Source of the DNA: Glandiceps talaboti
Taxonomy: Eukaryota > Hemichordata > Enteropneusta > Spengelidae
Assembly (NCBI RefSeq): GCF_964340395.1
Contig: NC_135567.1
Span: forward strand, 248,001-312,000
DNA: 64,000 nucleotides
Direction: 5' to 3'
In this document: positions 1-10,722 of the stretch, in pieces
How positions within the stretch are numbered: the stretch's first letter is position 1
Layout: every line of letters begins with the position of its first letter
The notes under the pieces: generated by a model
Databases searched by the model: none
What the model was told of the DNA's origin: nothing
Seen by the model: the letters and a program-made list of their open reading frames with translations, nothing else
Program-made: the position numbers and the translations under genes

Positions 1-406
1 CATAAACATCCATTGCCATGGTAACAAAACTCACAATATCATGGATTTTTCCAAAAATAAGACATAATACATGAAGAAGAAGAAAATTAGAAAAAGATGT
101 TGTTTGTTTTTGGCATGTTTGAGTCGGTATTCTCTGTTGTCTAAAATAGGGGAGTTATTTCCATGGGAAAATACTAAATATGGGTACAATATATACCCTT
201 TAAAAAATAAATGTTGCAGGCCCAAAGTGCCAAAACAAATCAAACTCGACTCAAATAACTCAGATAAATAACCTGACTAGTAGAGTAGTACCTTGAATCC
301 TGTAATCTTTCATAATGATCAAATATTTTTGGGTTGCAAAATTCAGACGCTGATAAATTTTTCTGTAAGTTAGTTTTCTAATTCTGTTGTCATCAGCAGG
401 GGTATT
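1..406. other. No gene recognised; AT-rich single-copy sequence
   Basis: The short frames here are low-complexity and show no domain. One site resembling an RFX X-box (ATTGCCATGGTAAC, 12-25) differs from the usual motif at its first base. Nothing else is supported. Confidence 0.5.
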
Positions 407-542
407 ATTATCAGTGTTACCTTAATGTAAACTGTGCTAAATTATCAGTGTTACCTTAATGTAAACTGTGCTAAATTATCAGTGTTACCTTAATGTAAAC
501 TGTGCTAAATTATCAGTGTTACCTTAATGTAAACTGTGCTAA
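407..542. repeat. 34-bp tandem repeat, 4 copies
   Basis: Four consecutive, nearly identical 34-bp units contain ATCAGTGTTACCTTAATG and end GTGCTAA. A degenerate partial unit follows. The array sits directly before a 3' fragment of element A, whose own terminus also reads GTGCTAA, but the rest of the unit does not match that terminus. Confidence 0.9.
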
Positions 543-584
543 ATTATCTGAAAGTAAACTTTCAGTCAATGAATTCCAATAACA

Positions 585-808
585 ATAATTACAAAAATTA
601 TATTTTTACCCCTAATTTGCATACTAATAACCCATTCAACTTGTCTAGTCTAATCGGTCCAGCAGTTTTTAATTTAAGTTGGTTACACATCCAGAGACAT
701 ACATACATACATACATACATACATACATACATACATACAGACAGACAGACAGACACAGAGAGACAGACATACACATTTACATGAAGTTTAGAAGTTCAGT
801 TGTGCTAA
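585..808 (+). mobile_element. Element A, 3'-terminal fragment (copy 1)
   Basis: This copy keeps the A-family 3' half: a CCTAATTTGCAT motif, the segment around GTCCAGCAGTTTTTAATTTA, a CATA then CAGA microsatellite (about 693-770), and the terminus TTCAGTTGTGCTAA at 795-808. The 5' end and the 113-bp core are absent. The boundary on the left is approximate. It carries no coding capacity. Confidence 0.65.
693..770. repeat. (CATA)n/(CAGA)n microsatellite
   Basis: An uninterrupted CATA run passes into CAGA and then mixed CAGAGA. It occupies the same place, just before the 3' terminus, as the microsatellites of the other element A copies. Confidence 0.9.
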
Positions 809-1279
809 AAACCACATCAAATGTTATCATTACAGTAACTTACAGAAAAAAGAATGTTTCTTTCTCAGTCTGTTAGACATCATGTGGCTTTTGTGTAAAA
901 GAATTGCTGAAGTGAATTATGATTCTCACAGTCTATATTTTTGGCAGAGCTGCATGGAGATCGATGTCAAATGAACGTTTAGGGGCTTTTAAATTGGGAT
1001 TCAAACAACGTTGTATAATTAGGAGAGCATAATAGGATGGTTACCCGGGTTACACTATCCTTCCTTAAAACATGGTGTAGCAACATAACCAAGGTGATGA
1101 ATTGATTAACAGTAAGCAGTAGAATTGAATCAACAATTAGGTTATTGACACATGAATTACAATGAATCATATTATATATTCAAAAGATTTTGTAAAAAAA
1201 AAAAGGAACCCTGGAACAGACTTTCTTGCATGCAAACTACATGCCCATATCAGTAGTTTAACTGTTCTTAACCCACACG
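809..1279. other. No gene recognised
   Basis: AT-rich sequence without a convincing coding region. Short frames on both strands have no recognisable domain. Confidence 0.4.
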
Positions 1280-1500
1280 ACCCAAGGGCGTCAAATCATT
1301 CCCTCCACAAGGGTCAAACAATTCCCCCTACAGTGGAGTCAAACTATTCCTCCCACAGTGGTGTCAAACCATTCCCCCACAGTGGAGCCAAACCATATTC
1401 CCCCGTGGAGTCAAACCAATCCCCCCCCACAGGAGTGTGAAACCATTCCCCCCACAGTGGAGTCAGACCATTCCCCCCACAGTGGAGTCAAACCATTTCA
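1280..1500. repeat. 25-bp C-rich minisatellite
   Basis: About nine units contain CCCCCACAGTGGAGTCAAAC with substitutions and small length changes in the C run. The first units are the most diverged (CCACAAGGGTCAAAC), so copies improve toward the right. Confidence 0.85.
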
Positions 1501-1555
1501 TCGACTGTTGTAATAAATAAAGCATATGTATTATCTAGGGTTCATCTATGATGTC

Positions 1556-2112
1556 TCCACCAACAACTGCAATGGTTTGGTCAGGGTTTAAATTATGCAC
1601 CCCATTCTACCATGGTTTGGTCAGGGTTTAAATTATGCACCCCATTCTACCAACAACCGCAATGGTTTGGTCAGGGTTTAAATTAGACACCCCATTCTAC
1701 CATGGTTTGGTCAGGGTTTAAATTAGACACCCCATTCTACCATGGTTTGGTCAGGGTTTAAATTAGACACCCCATTCTACCATGGTTTGGTCAGGGTTTA
1801 AATTATGCACCCCATTCTACCAACAACCGCAATGGTTTGGTCAGGGTTTAAATTAGACACCCCATTCTACCATGGTTTGGTCAGGGTTTAAATTAGACAC
1901 CCCATTCTACCATGGTTTGGTCAGGGTTTAAATTAGACACCCCATTCTACCATGGTTTGGTCAGGGTTTAAATTATGCACCCCATTCTACCAACTATTAC
2001 AATGGTTTGGTCAGAGTTTAAATTAGACACCTCATTCTACCAACTATTACAATGGTTTGGTCAGAGTTTAAATTAGACACCTCATTCTACCAACTATAAC
2101 AATGGTTTGGTC
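1556..2112. repeat. 40-bp tandem repeat with longer variant units
   Basis: About thirteen units are built on ATGGTTTGGTCAGGGTTTAA followed by CCCATTCTAC. Some units carry an extra CAACAACCGCA or CAACTATTACA segment, so there are two length classes in irregular order. The last units have diverged (TCAGAG in place of TCAGGG). Confidence 0.9.
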
Positions 2113-2162
2113 AGAAGCGATACAATTTGTGTCACTACCAACAAGTAATAATTCTGATGCTC

Positions 2163-4305
2163 AACAAGTTGTCACAAAGTACTGAAGACTTCAAAGTGAG
2201 AGAGGATCAAGTCATAGTTGTCACAAAGTACTGAAGACTTCAAAGTGAGAGAGGATCAAGTCACAGTTGTTACAAAGTACTGAAGACTTCAAAGTGAGAG
2301 AGGATTAAGTCACAGTTGTTACAAAGTACTGAAGACTTCAAAGTGAGAGAGGATTAAGTCACAGTTGTTACAAAGTACTGAAGACTTCAAAGTGAGAGAG
2401 GATCAAATCACAGTTGTCAGTTGTCACAAAGTACTGAAGACTTCAAAGTGAGAGAGGATCAAATCACAGTTGTCACAAAGTACTGAAGACTTCAAAGTGA
2501 GAGAGGATCAAGTCACAGTTGTCAGTTGTCACAAAGTACTGAAGACTTCAAAGTGAGAGAGGATCAAGTCACAGTTGTTACAAAGTACTGAAGACTTCAA
2601 AGTGAGAGAGGATCAAATCACAGTTGTCAGTTGTTACAAAGTACTGAAGACTTCAAAGTGAGAGAGGATCAAATCACAGTTGTTACAAAGTACTGAAGAC
2701 TTCAAAGTGAGAGAGGATCAAATCACAGTTGTTACAAAGTACTGAAGACTTCAAAGTGAGAGAGGATTAAGTCACAGTTGTCAGTTGTTACAAAGTACTG
2801 AAGACTTCAAAGTGAGAGAGGATCAAATCACAGTTGTCAGTTGTTACAAAGTACTGAAGACTTCAAAGTGAGAGAGGATCAAATCACAGTTGTTACAAAG
2901 TACTGAAGACTTCAAAGTGAGAGAGGATCAAGTCACAGTTGTCAGTTGTCACAAAGTACTGAAGACTTCAAAGTGAGAGAGGATCAAATCACAGTTGTTA
3001 CAAAGTACTGAAGACCTCAGAGTAAGAGAGGATTAAGTCACAGTTGTCAGTTGTCACAAAGTACTGAAGACTTCAAAGTGAGAGAGGATCAAATCACAGT
3101 TGTCAGTTGTCACAAAGTACTGAAGACTTCAAAGTGAGAGAGGATCAAGTCACAGTTGTCACAAAGTACTGAAGACTTCAAAGTGAGAGAGGATCAAGTC
3201 ACAGTTGTTACAAAGTACTGAAGACTTCAAAGTGAGAGAGGATCAAATCACAGTTGTCAGTTGTTACAAAGTACTGAAGACTTCAAAGTGAGAGAGGATC
3301 AAATCACAGTTGTCAGTTGTCACAAAGTACTGAAGACTTCAAAGTGAGAAAGGATTAAGTCACAGTTGTCAGTTGTCACAAAGTACTGAAGACTTCAAAG
3401 TGAGAGAGGATCAAGTCACAGTTGTTACAAAGTACTGAAGACTTCAAAGTGAGAGAGGATCAAATCACAGTTGTCAGTTGTTACAAAGTACTGAAGACTT
3501 CAAAGTGAGAGAGGATCAAATCACAGTTGTCAGTTGTCACAAAGTACTGAAGACTTCAAAGTGAGAAAGGATTAAGTCACAGTTGTCAGTTGTCACAAAG
3601 TACTGAAGACTTCAAAGTGAGAGAGGATCAAGTCACAGTTGTCAGTTGTTACAAAGTACTGAAGACTTCAAAGTGAGAGAGGATCAAATCACAGTTGTCA
3701 GTTGTTACAAAGTACTGAAGACTTCAAAGTGAGAAAGGATCAAATCACAGTTGTTACAAAGTACTGAAGACTTCAAAGTGAGAGAGGATCAAATCACAGT
3801 TGTCAGTTGTTACAAAGTACTGAAGACTTCAAAGTGAGAGAGGATCAAGTCACAGTTGTTACAAAGTACTGAAGACTTCAAAGTGAGAGAGGATCAAGTC
3901 ACAGTTGTCAGTTGTTACAAAGTACTGAAGACTTCAAAGTGAGAAAGGATTAAGTCACAGTTGTCAGTTGTCACAAAGTACTGAAGACTTCAAAGTGAGA
4001 GAGGATCAAGTCACAGTTGTCAGTTGTCACAAAGTACTGAAGACTTCAAAGTGAGAAAGGATTAAGTCACAGTTGTCAGTTGTTACAAAGTACTGAAGAC
4101 TTCAAAGTGAGAAAGGATCAAATCACAGTTGTCAGTTGTTACAAAGTACTGAAGACTTCAAAGTGAGAAAGGATCAAATCACAGTTGTCAGTTGTTACAA
4201 AGTACTGAAGACTTCAAAATGAGAGAGGATCAAGTCACAGTTGTTACAAAGTACTGAAGACCTCAGAGTAAGAGAGGATCAAGTCACAGTTGTCAGTTGA
4301 ATAAT
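2163..4305. repeat. 49/56-bp two-length-class tandem array
   Basis: Roughly forty units share ACAAAGTACTGAAGACTTCA then AAGTGAGAGAGGAT. Units end either CACAGTTGT (49 bp) or CACAGTTGTCAGTTGT (56 bp, an internal 7-bp duplication). The two lengths alternate irregularly along the array. Single-base variants (GTCAC/GTTAC, AGAGAG/AGAAAG, TCAAG/TCAAA/TTAAG) are shared between distant units, as expected for unequal exchange or gene conversion. Confidence 0.95.
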
Positions 4306-4537
4306 AATGAAAGTCCACTTAGCATCATGTTCTTTTAACATTTCTAATGAGACTGATGACATGTGACTGCTACTTTCTGTTTATCACATAAAACGAAACA
4401 TGTTGTGTAACAAACGTCACTATATTCCCGCTAACCTCCTTAAACTGGGTGTTAGGATGAATTGTCTCTTTCAAGCCACTGTGGATAAAAGTACTTCACA
4501 GAAAAGAGTACAGTGTCAATTCTTTACTAAACCCTTG

Positions 4538-4551
4538 GTTGCTATGGCAAC
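4538..4551. promoter_or_regulatory. RFX X-box-like site
   Basis: GTTGCTATGGCAAC fits the imperfect-palindrome X-box pattern (GTHNYYATRRNAAC) used by RFX factors, for example at ciliary genes. A second fit lies 50 bp downstream. No adjacent gene supports function, so this is a motif match only. Confidence 0.35.
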
Positions 4552-4587
4552 AAAGGTGACAAGATGTTGAGCCATGTAAGACTCTTT

Positions 4588-4601
4588 GTTGCTATGGAAA
4601 C
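4588..4601. promoter_or_regulatory. Second RFX X-box-like site
   Basis: GTTGCTATGGAAAC fits the same pattern 50 bp after the first. A TATAAATA lies about 120 bp further on, at 4723-4730. A core promoter is possible, but no transcribed gene is visible downstream. Confidence 0.3.
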
Positions 4602-5401
4602 ACTAGAAAATCTTACTCCTAGTTGAATGATTTTGTCTCCTTTCATCTAGCATCTGGTCTACTTGACAACAAGATAAACTTAAATTGGCAACTGTAGACA
4701 TTTTGTACATCAATTCATACCTTATAAATACCACAACCATTTAGTCTCACAGAACTCACCAGATAGACCAAGTACAGCTGTCTCTTGCAATCCAATACTT
4801 CATCTGCTAAGTGTTTTTTACAAAATGTTTCTAAAACTGATCAGCTTTTAACCCAAATGTTGACAGTAATGTGTACTAAATGGGATTTTAGTAATTGTAG
4901 TTCACAATAGAGCAGACATCTGCTGAAAATTTACAAAATGACAAAAATTCATGTTTTTAGTAAATGTATGTACAATTTGAAATCAACATTGGACAGCATT
5001 TATGCACAAAAACTTGTTTTTTTTCTGCATGTCTGGTCGAAGAAAACTTTAAAATGAGACAAATATATGCAGAATGAGAAAATTTTCTGAAAAGGATTTG
5101 ATCAGATTATGATCAGATTTTAACAAACTTAAAAATTAAAAATTCATCAACATGGATTTCTTCTATAATTTGACTTAGCAAGCCCAACTTGTATGTTTTA
5201 TGGCAAGCAAATTTGAATGGTGTCTCTACATACAATACTTCATAATTGATTGACCAATTTGCTATTTGACCTTGGAAATAAGAGTCAAAGGTCAAGATAT
5301 GAAAAGAAAGCTGACCTTTGGTGTATTGACATTTACATTTGTAAATGGAGTCAACATACAAAGAAATATTTTGGTCACTTCACCTTAAAAATGTTTGTCA
5401 T

Positions 5402-5414
5402 AGGTCAAAGGTCA
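5402..5414 (+). promoter_or_regulatory. Perfect DR1 nuclear-receptor-type half-site pair
   Basis: AGGTCAAAGGTCA is two AGGTCA half-sites separated by one base, the DR1 arrangement bound by RXR/HNF4/COUP-TF type receptors. It sits in a block that looks repeated elsewhere in the window, so it may be a property of an old repeat rather than a host control site. Confidence 0.25.
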
Positions 5415-5645
5415 ATGTCTGATTAGAAAGTTCATCATTGATAATGTGAGGGTAGACACTTGAATACTTGAATATGTATAAAACTAAAAGTCCCTGAAGT
5501 AATAGTTATAACAGACATGTGAGCTGTGTCAGTTATTTCAAAAGTTTATTCTGATACTTTTTCTTTCCAAATATACTATTGACTTTTGGTGGATATTTTT
5601 CATACCATATTTTATTGATGTTGGCTTGATAACATTCCAATAAAA

Positions 5646-6607
5646 TAGCGCCAATGGCATCATAGCACAACTGTACAGTTTTTAAAAATGTTTATCCACA
5701 TGGTAACCCATGCTAACAATAGGTATTCATGACTATCGAGTTGCCTATCCTGCCATGCTGTTATGTATTGCAATATATGCGATCATTTGGCTGTTACTAT
5801 GGGTGAGGTCTTGTTGTTAGGAATATTTGCATATACTTTTAGAATGTTTATCCATTTGTCTAAGAATCCCTGTTGTTAGCTTTGTGAAATACAACACCAA
5901 TCTGCTGTTGTTATGGGCGTGGTCATGTTTGCTAGGGATATTTGCATACATGTTTTGAATGTTTACTCACCCTTCATCTATCCTGGTACACCCACAGATG
6001 CCCCCCCCCCTTCATCTATCCTGGTATACCCACAGATGCCCCCCCCCCCTTCATCTCTTCTCGTACACCCACAGATGCCCCCCCCCCCCTTCATCTATCC
6101 TGGTACACCCACAGATGCCCCCCCTTCATCTCTTCTCGTACACCCACAGATGCCCCCCCCCCCTTCATCTATCCTGGTACACCCACAGATGCCCCCCCCC
6201 CCTTCATCTATCCTGGTACACCCACAGATGCCCCCCCCCCCCCTTCATCTCTTCTCGTACACCCACAGATGCCCCCCCCCCCTTCATCTATCCTGGTACA
6301 CCCACAGATGCCCCCCCCCTTCATCTATACTGGTACACCCACAGATGTCACCCCTCCTCATCTATACTGATACACCCACAGATGTCAACCCCCCCCCCCC
6401 TCATCTATACTGATACACCCACAGATGTCACCCTTTGAACAATTTCCCAACTAGACTCCAAAAGTACAAAAGTAATCCCTACCAAATACATACCCAAGGC
6501 AATCTGTCCAGTGGTTTTTGAGTTTAAGTCATCCACACAGACAGAGAGACAGACTGACAAACACCATGTCTATAGCATTACTGAACCTTATCATTCAGTT
6601 ATGCTAA
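5646..6607 (+). mobile_element. Element A, full-length copy with internal minisatellite (copy 2)
   Basis: Both ends are present. The 5' end reads GCGCCAATGGCATCA then TAGCACAACTGTACAG. The 3' end reads ACTGAACCTTATCATTCAG then TTATGCTAA. The core has one diverged 113-bp unit pair (ATTTGGCTGTTACTATGGG), then a C-tract minisatellite replaces much of the middle. The segment before the 3' end (CAACTAGACTCC, CAATCTGTCCAGTGG, a short CAGA microsatellite) is shared with the other copies. There is no ORF that could encode a transposase, so this is non-autonomous. Confidence 0.7.
5971..6433. repeat. About 36-38-bp C-tract minisatellite
   Basis: About twelve units of TTCATCTATCCTGGTACACC then CACAGATGCCCCCCCC vary in C-run length (about 4 to 11) and between ATCCTGG and CTTCTCG. 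The changing C run shifts the reading frame at every unit. Frames open through the array are therefore coincidental. Confidence 0.9.
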
Positions 6608-6984
6608 AAAGAAGCAATGATAATTGAAAACAATTTGGCATAGTGTTTAGACAGGTAGCAAGGATCAAAGTTGAATACTTCATGTTGATCTTGATGTAGT
6701 CAAGCAGAAAATGAAATGAGCTCAAATAAGTAGGTAGCCAACTGAACCCTCACTTGGGTTAATTATTCATGTCAGCTGCACTCATTCCACGGATCATTTT
6801 ATTCCTGTTGATGGGAAAAGTGGGAATAGATTCAGGCTAGTCAATTCACAGATGGCATTTCTCTTATCTAGGGCACAATATCATATTTTTTGTTCCAGAA
6901 TTTCAGTTTGATGTAAATTGATGTGGTGAGTTGGCAGGGGCACTTATGAATCTTAATATAAATTTCATTGTGAGCCATAAAAAA

Positions 6985-7195
6985 TATGCTAGAATGTAAA
7001 AAATAATCTAATATATGCTACAATATAACAAATTGTATGCTACAATGTAACAAATAATGTAATATATTCTAGAATGTAACAAATAGCCTGATTTATGCTA
7101 CAATGTAAAAAATATTGTAATATGTTACAATATAACAAAAACCTAATATATGCTACAATGTAACAAAAAATCTAATATATGCTACACTATGACAC
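6985..7195. repeat. Degenerate ~36-bp AT-rich tandem repeat
   Basis: Five to six diverged units share CTAATATATGCTACAATGTA followed by ACAAA. Units differ by several substitutions, so the array is older than most others in this window. Confidence 0.7.
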
Positions 7196-7325
7196 TATAA
7201 TACCCACTAGAACAAAGACATTTTTCTTCAGTTTTGATTTTTTTCTAGATATCATTTGTTTGTTTATATGTATTCTACTTTGTCTGTATGAGTTTTACTG
7301 AGCCTAGAAGAAATATTTTTTGTTT

Positions 7326-7395
7326 TGCTGGGTTTCTATATTTCTATCTTTCACTGGATTTCTATATTTCTATCTTTCACTGGGTTTCTATATTA
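7326..7395. repeat. 30-bp tandem repeat, about 2.3 copies
   Basis: TTTCTATATTTCTATCTTTC with CACTGG is repeated, and a third partial unit follows. It is a local duplication only. Confidence 0.7.
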
Positions 7396-7992
7396 CGAAT
7401 AACAATGCATTTCCCACCTTTACTAAAGTTGCTTTATTCCAGTCCTCATAAGTTATTTTTTTTCACTCTCTCTAATGAGTCTATTTCTCACTTGGGTTTC
7501 TTATAGAACTATGTTTTTGAGACAAATGCTTCACTGTCTATTGCAAAGAACCTGTGGCAAAGTACATTAGATGACAGAGCCCTTCATTTATCATTCCTCT
7601 GCTTTAGGGTCTACAGGAATTAAGAATGGCATGGCTACCCATTACAATAACAATATTCATCAATTGACAAAATCATACGTAATTTTTCACACTCATTTTC
7701 AGACAAAACATTTACAAACAAAGCGCTTGATGTTTTTGTAAATGTCATGGAACAATTATTATGTGGATGAATATGGATACAAGTTACTATTATCCTGGAT
7801 ATATCAACCACTAAAAAGGGATGTAATTTCATTTATTTTGGATCGAAAAAACATCATTTGCATCAAAGTCTTATAGCTTGTTGATGACACAGTATTTTAT
7901 GAAGGAAGTAGTGACGTGATATCAACCTCCTTAGTTGTACCCATGTCAGAGATTTACAAATACCATATTTTTAACCTACAAACTCAGCATTC

Positions 7993-8086
7993 AAATTCCA
8001 CCCTCCCTCCTAACCCTCACCTCCACCCTCCTCCCAGCTAACCCTCACCTCTACCATACTCCATCCTAACCCCCACCTCTACCCTA
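7993..8086. repeat. Homopyrimidine-rich ~28-bp minisatellite, left part
   Basis: About three units of CTAACCCYCACCTCTACC. The same repeat resumes at 10643-10684 on the other side of the TA-flanked element. That fits an element inserted into a pre-existing pyrimidine tract. Confidence 0.7.
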
Positions 8087-8544
8087 CAGTCTGGACATTT
8101 GTCTGCACAGCCTCTCTGCGCATATTTATTGTGCATGAACGTTGAAATCCTACTTCGGTCTGGATATTCATAGAATTTGATGTTTTTTTAAAGTTTGAAT
8201 CTTTAAATACAAAATGACAAATATTATTATTTATAAGGCTCTCTGAGAAGTGGAAATTCCAGCAAATGTTCGGAAAGAATTACAACATTTTTATCGATTG
8301 ATCACAGAGTGCATCGTGACTTATCCAAGTGACATATTTTCGACACAAAAAAATATATGTAATGGAATGTTCTTTGATAAAAAAAACATGTTCACACATA
8401 AACAAGCAACAAGAAAATCACATGGGATGAAGTTTATATCTGGAAAATACATGGGCCAAGTTTGTTTATTATTTTTAAAACATTGCATAGAAATTATAAC
8501 TCCTAGCTGATCAATGATGACTAAACTTAAAAAATAAAAAAATA

Positions 8545-9865
8545 CAGCCAATGGCGTTGTAGCACAACTGTACAGTTTTTAAAAATGTTTATCCATATGC
8601 TAGTCCATGCTAACAATAGGTGTTCATTTGCTGAATAACTATCCAGTTGCCTATCCAACCATGTTGCTATCTTTACAATAAATGCTATCATTTGGCTGTT
8701 GCTATGGGTGTGGTCATGTTGTTAGATATATTTGCATACATTTATGTATGTTTTTGTTCACTTATGTATGAATTCCTGATATTGTCTTTGCAATACACGT
8801 GATCATTTGGCTGTTGCTATGGGCGTGGTCTTGTTGCTAGGGTATTTGCATACATTTTTTGAATGTTTATTCAATTGTCTATTAAACCCCATTGTTATCT
8901 TTGTGAAATACACCACCGTTTGGCTGTTGCTATGGGCGTGGTCATGGTTACTAGGGTGTTTGCATACATTTTTTGAATGTTTATTCATTTGTCTTTCTAT
9001 TCCTGTTATCTTTGCAATACACATGATTATTTGGCTGTTGCTATGGGTGTGGTCTTGTTGCTATGCAAATTTACATACATTTTTTGAATGTTTATTCAAT
9101 TGTCTATTAAACCCTGTTGTTATCTTTGTGAAATACACAACCGTTTGGCTGTTGCTATGGGCGTGGTCATGGTTGCTAGGGTATTTGCATACATTTTTTG
9201 AATGTTTACTCACTTGCCTACCAGATGAAGTTGTTATTTGACCAAAGTATACTACCATTTGGTTGTTGCTAAGGGTGTGGTCATGGTTGCTAGGGCCAAT
9301 TTTGTCAAAAAAAATTGAAGAAAATCTGCAGAATAATACTTTCGGAACCATCTCACCAAGTTTCAGACTCATTGACCAAGTACTTTTTGAGATATAAGTT
9401 TTTGACCAAAAATGAACATTTTTACACCTAATTTGCATATCACTCATGGAATTATTGTATGCTTAATATATCTTCATCCATACATCCCTAGATGCATCCC
9501 CATCAAATTTCAGCCCAATCTGCTCAGTAGTTTTGGAATTATAGATTTTTAACCAAAAAGACACATTTTTAGCCCTAATTTGCATATCACTAATGGAATC
9601 ATCATGTCATGAACAAATCTTACTTTACACTTCCTAAAGAATCTTCTCACCAAATTTCACACCAATCTGCCCAGTAGTTTCTGAGTTTAAGTTTTTTGAC
9701 CAAAAATAACATTTTTTGACCAAAATCACACACATGTGATGCGATCATTTTGATTTGAATAATTTCCCAACTAGACACCCAAGGACCCACCAAATATCAT
9801 GGCAATCAGTTCAGCAGTTTTTGACTTTAAGTTGTTTACACACACACACACACACACACACACAT

Positions 9866-9902
<37 letters not shown>

Positions 9903-9957
9903 GACAGACGCCGGGCGATCCCTATAGCACTACTGAACCTCAGTTCAGTTGTGCTAA
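8545..9957 (+). mobile_element. Element A, full-length copy and best example (copy 3)
   Basis: The copy runs from ACAGCCAATGGCG and TAGCACAACTGTACAG to CTGAACCTCAGTTCAG and TTGTGCTAA. The core is about six units of 111-115 bp, each containing GGCTGTTGCTATGGGCGTGG; their starts are at 8694, 8809, 8922, 9033, 9147 and 9261. Two roughly 110-bp A/T-rich repeats follow (TTGACCAAAAA, CCTAATTTGCATATCAC, ATCTGCCCAGTAGTTT), then a (CA)n/(CAGA)n microsatellite and the 3' hairpin. The terminal 13 bp are imperfect inverted repeats of each other. The hairpin followed by CTAA recalls Helitron-type 3' ends, and the tandem core plus microsatellite recalls pearl/HINE elements. No rolling-circle protein is encoded. 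Confidence 0.75.
9838..9909. repeat. (CA)n microsatellite passing into (CAGA)n
   Basis: This is the microsatellite module of element A copy 3, interrupted once by TCCA. It lies about 20 bp before the element's terminal hairpin region. Confidence 0.95.
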
Positions 9958-10642
9958 AAATAAAAATTGCCTTGAAAGTTTGACTGTCATTTTACTTTAT
10001 CGGCAAATTTAAAGACTGTGGTCAAATTTCGTGAATTTTCATAAAGTTATTAACGGTAAAGTTATTAGCGTTAAAATTATTAGGGGTAATTTTTAGCACA
10101 ATACCTTTTGATAACATTTTACTTGTATACGGACGGAAAATGAGCCAGTAAAACCTACAGTAGTCGAGAGTATGTTGCACTAAATTTCTAAACACAAACA
10201 AGGTTACATGTTCAGAGATATAGTTGAATATCATTGCATGGACAGATTTTATGTTGCAGGGCTTCATCTGTGTAGAATTTAATAACAAATTGAATGATGT
10301 ATGTGAAATGCTTAGCCTGTGCACCTTTCTCTTAGCCAAGGCCGTGTTATGATGGGTATGTTTTCTTCACGGAAGTGAAACTGAGAAATCTGATAATGAA
10401 CATCGACCAACCAAACAGTATTATGAAAAATCTCAGATAAAACTATGTTTTTTGAAGGTAAAAAACATGCGAGTAGGTAACTTGTAGATTGTATAGTGAC
10501 TTTGGTTCATTGTGCATGTACCATTCTAAAAATAACACTGCATTGTAATGTCGATAGCATCTCATAGGAACACATGAAATAGCGCACCATTTGACGTGAT
10601 TTAATTCTGACCGTATGCAAATGAGATTGAATGTCCAGACTG

Positions 10643-10684
10643 TACTCCACCCTACTCCATCCTAACCCCCACCTCTGCCCTACT
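10643..10684. repeat. Homopyrimidine-rich minisatellite, right part
   Basis: CTCCATCCTAACCCCCACCT is shared almost base for base with 8059-8078. It continues the tract interrupted by the TA-flanked element. Confidence 0.65.
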
Positions 10685-10722
10685 GGAATGTTCTATTTTC
10701 AACTACAGAGGGCACAACCCTG

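Larger units (their letters stand above)
4306..5645. other. Single-copy stretch without a recognisable gene; possible regulatory sites
   Basis: No coding region is convincing here. The stretch contains two RFX-type X-boxes, a TATAAATA at 4723-4730, and two blocks (5260-5320 and 5395-5480) that share AGGTCAAAGGTCA-like words with 21400-21480 and 32980-33050. Those blocks suggest an old dispersed repeat. Confidence 0.45.
6608..7992. other. No gene recognised; two small degenerate repeats
   Basis: Apart from the two short repeats listed separately (6985-7195 and 7326-7395), the stretch is AT-rich, with short frames that show no domain. Confidence 0.4.
8087..10642. mobile_element. TIR element with TA flanks (Tc1/mariner-type, non-autonomous), carrying nested element A
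   Basis: The ends are perfect 13-bp inverted repeats: CAGTCTGGACATT at 8087-8099 and AATGTCCAGACTG at 10630-10642. Each is flanked by TA (8085-8086 and 10643-10644). Both outer flanks belong to the same pyrimidine minisatellite, which supports a true insertion. Terminal CAGT with a TA target duplication is typical of the Tc1/mariner superfamily. Subtracting the nested A copy (8545-9957) leaves about 1.14 kb without a recognisable transposase. The short frames at 8250-8510 (+) and 10022-10339 (-) match nothing I know. The short inverted repeat is the main uncertainty. Confidence 0.55.

Noticed and set aside
5913-6438. Three plus-strand frames of Pro-rich repeats resembling a structural protein
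   Set aside because: They come from a C-tract minisatellite inside element A. The C run changes length between units, so no frame is kept.
8807-9241. 144-codon frame rich in Leu, Trp and Cys (membrane-protein-like)
   Set aside because: It is a translation of the ~113-bp core repeats of element A; unit lengths vary from 111 to 115, so the frame is accidental.
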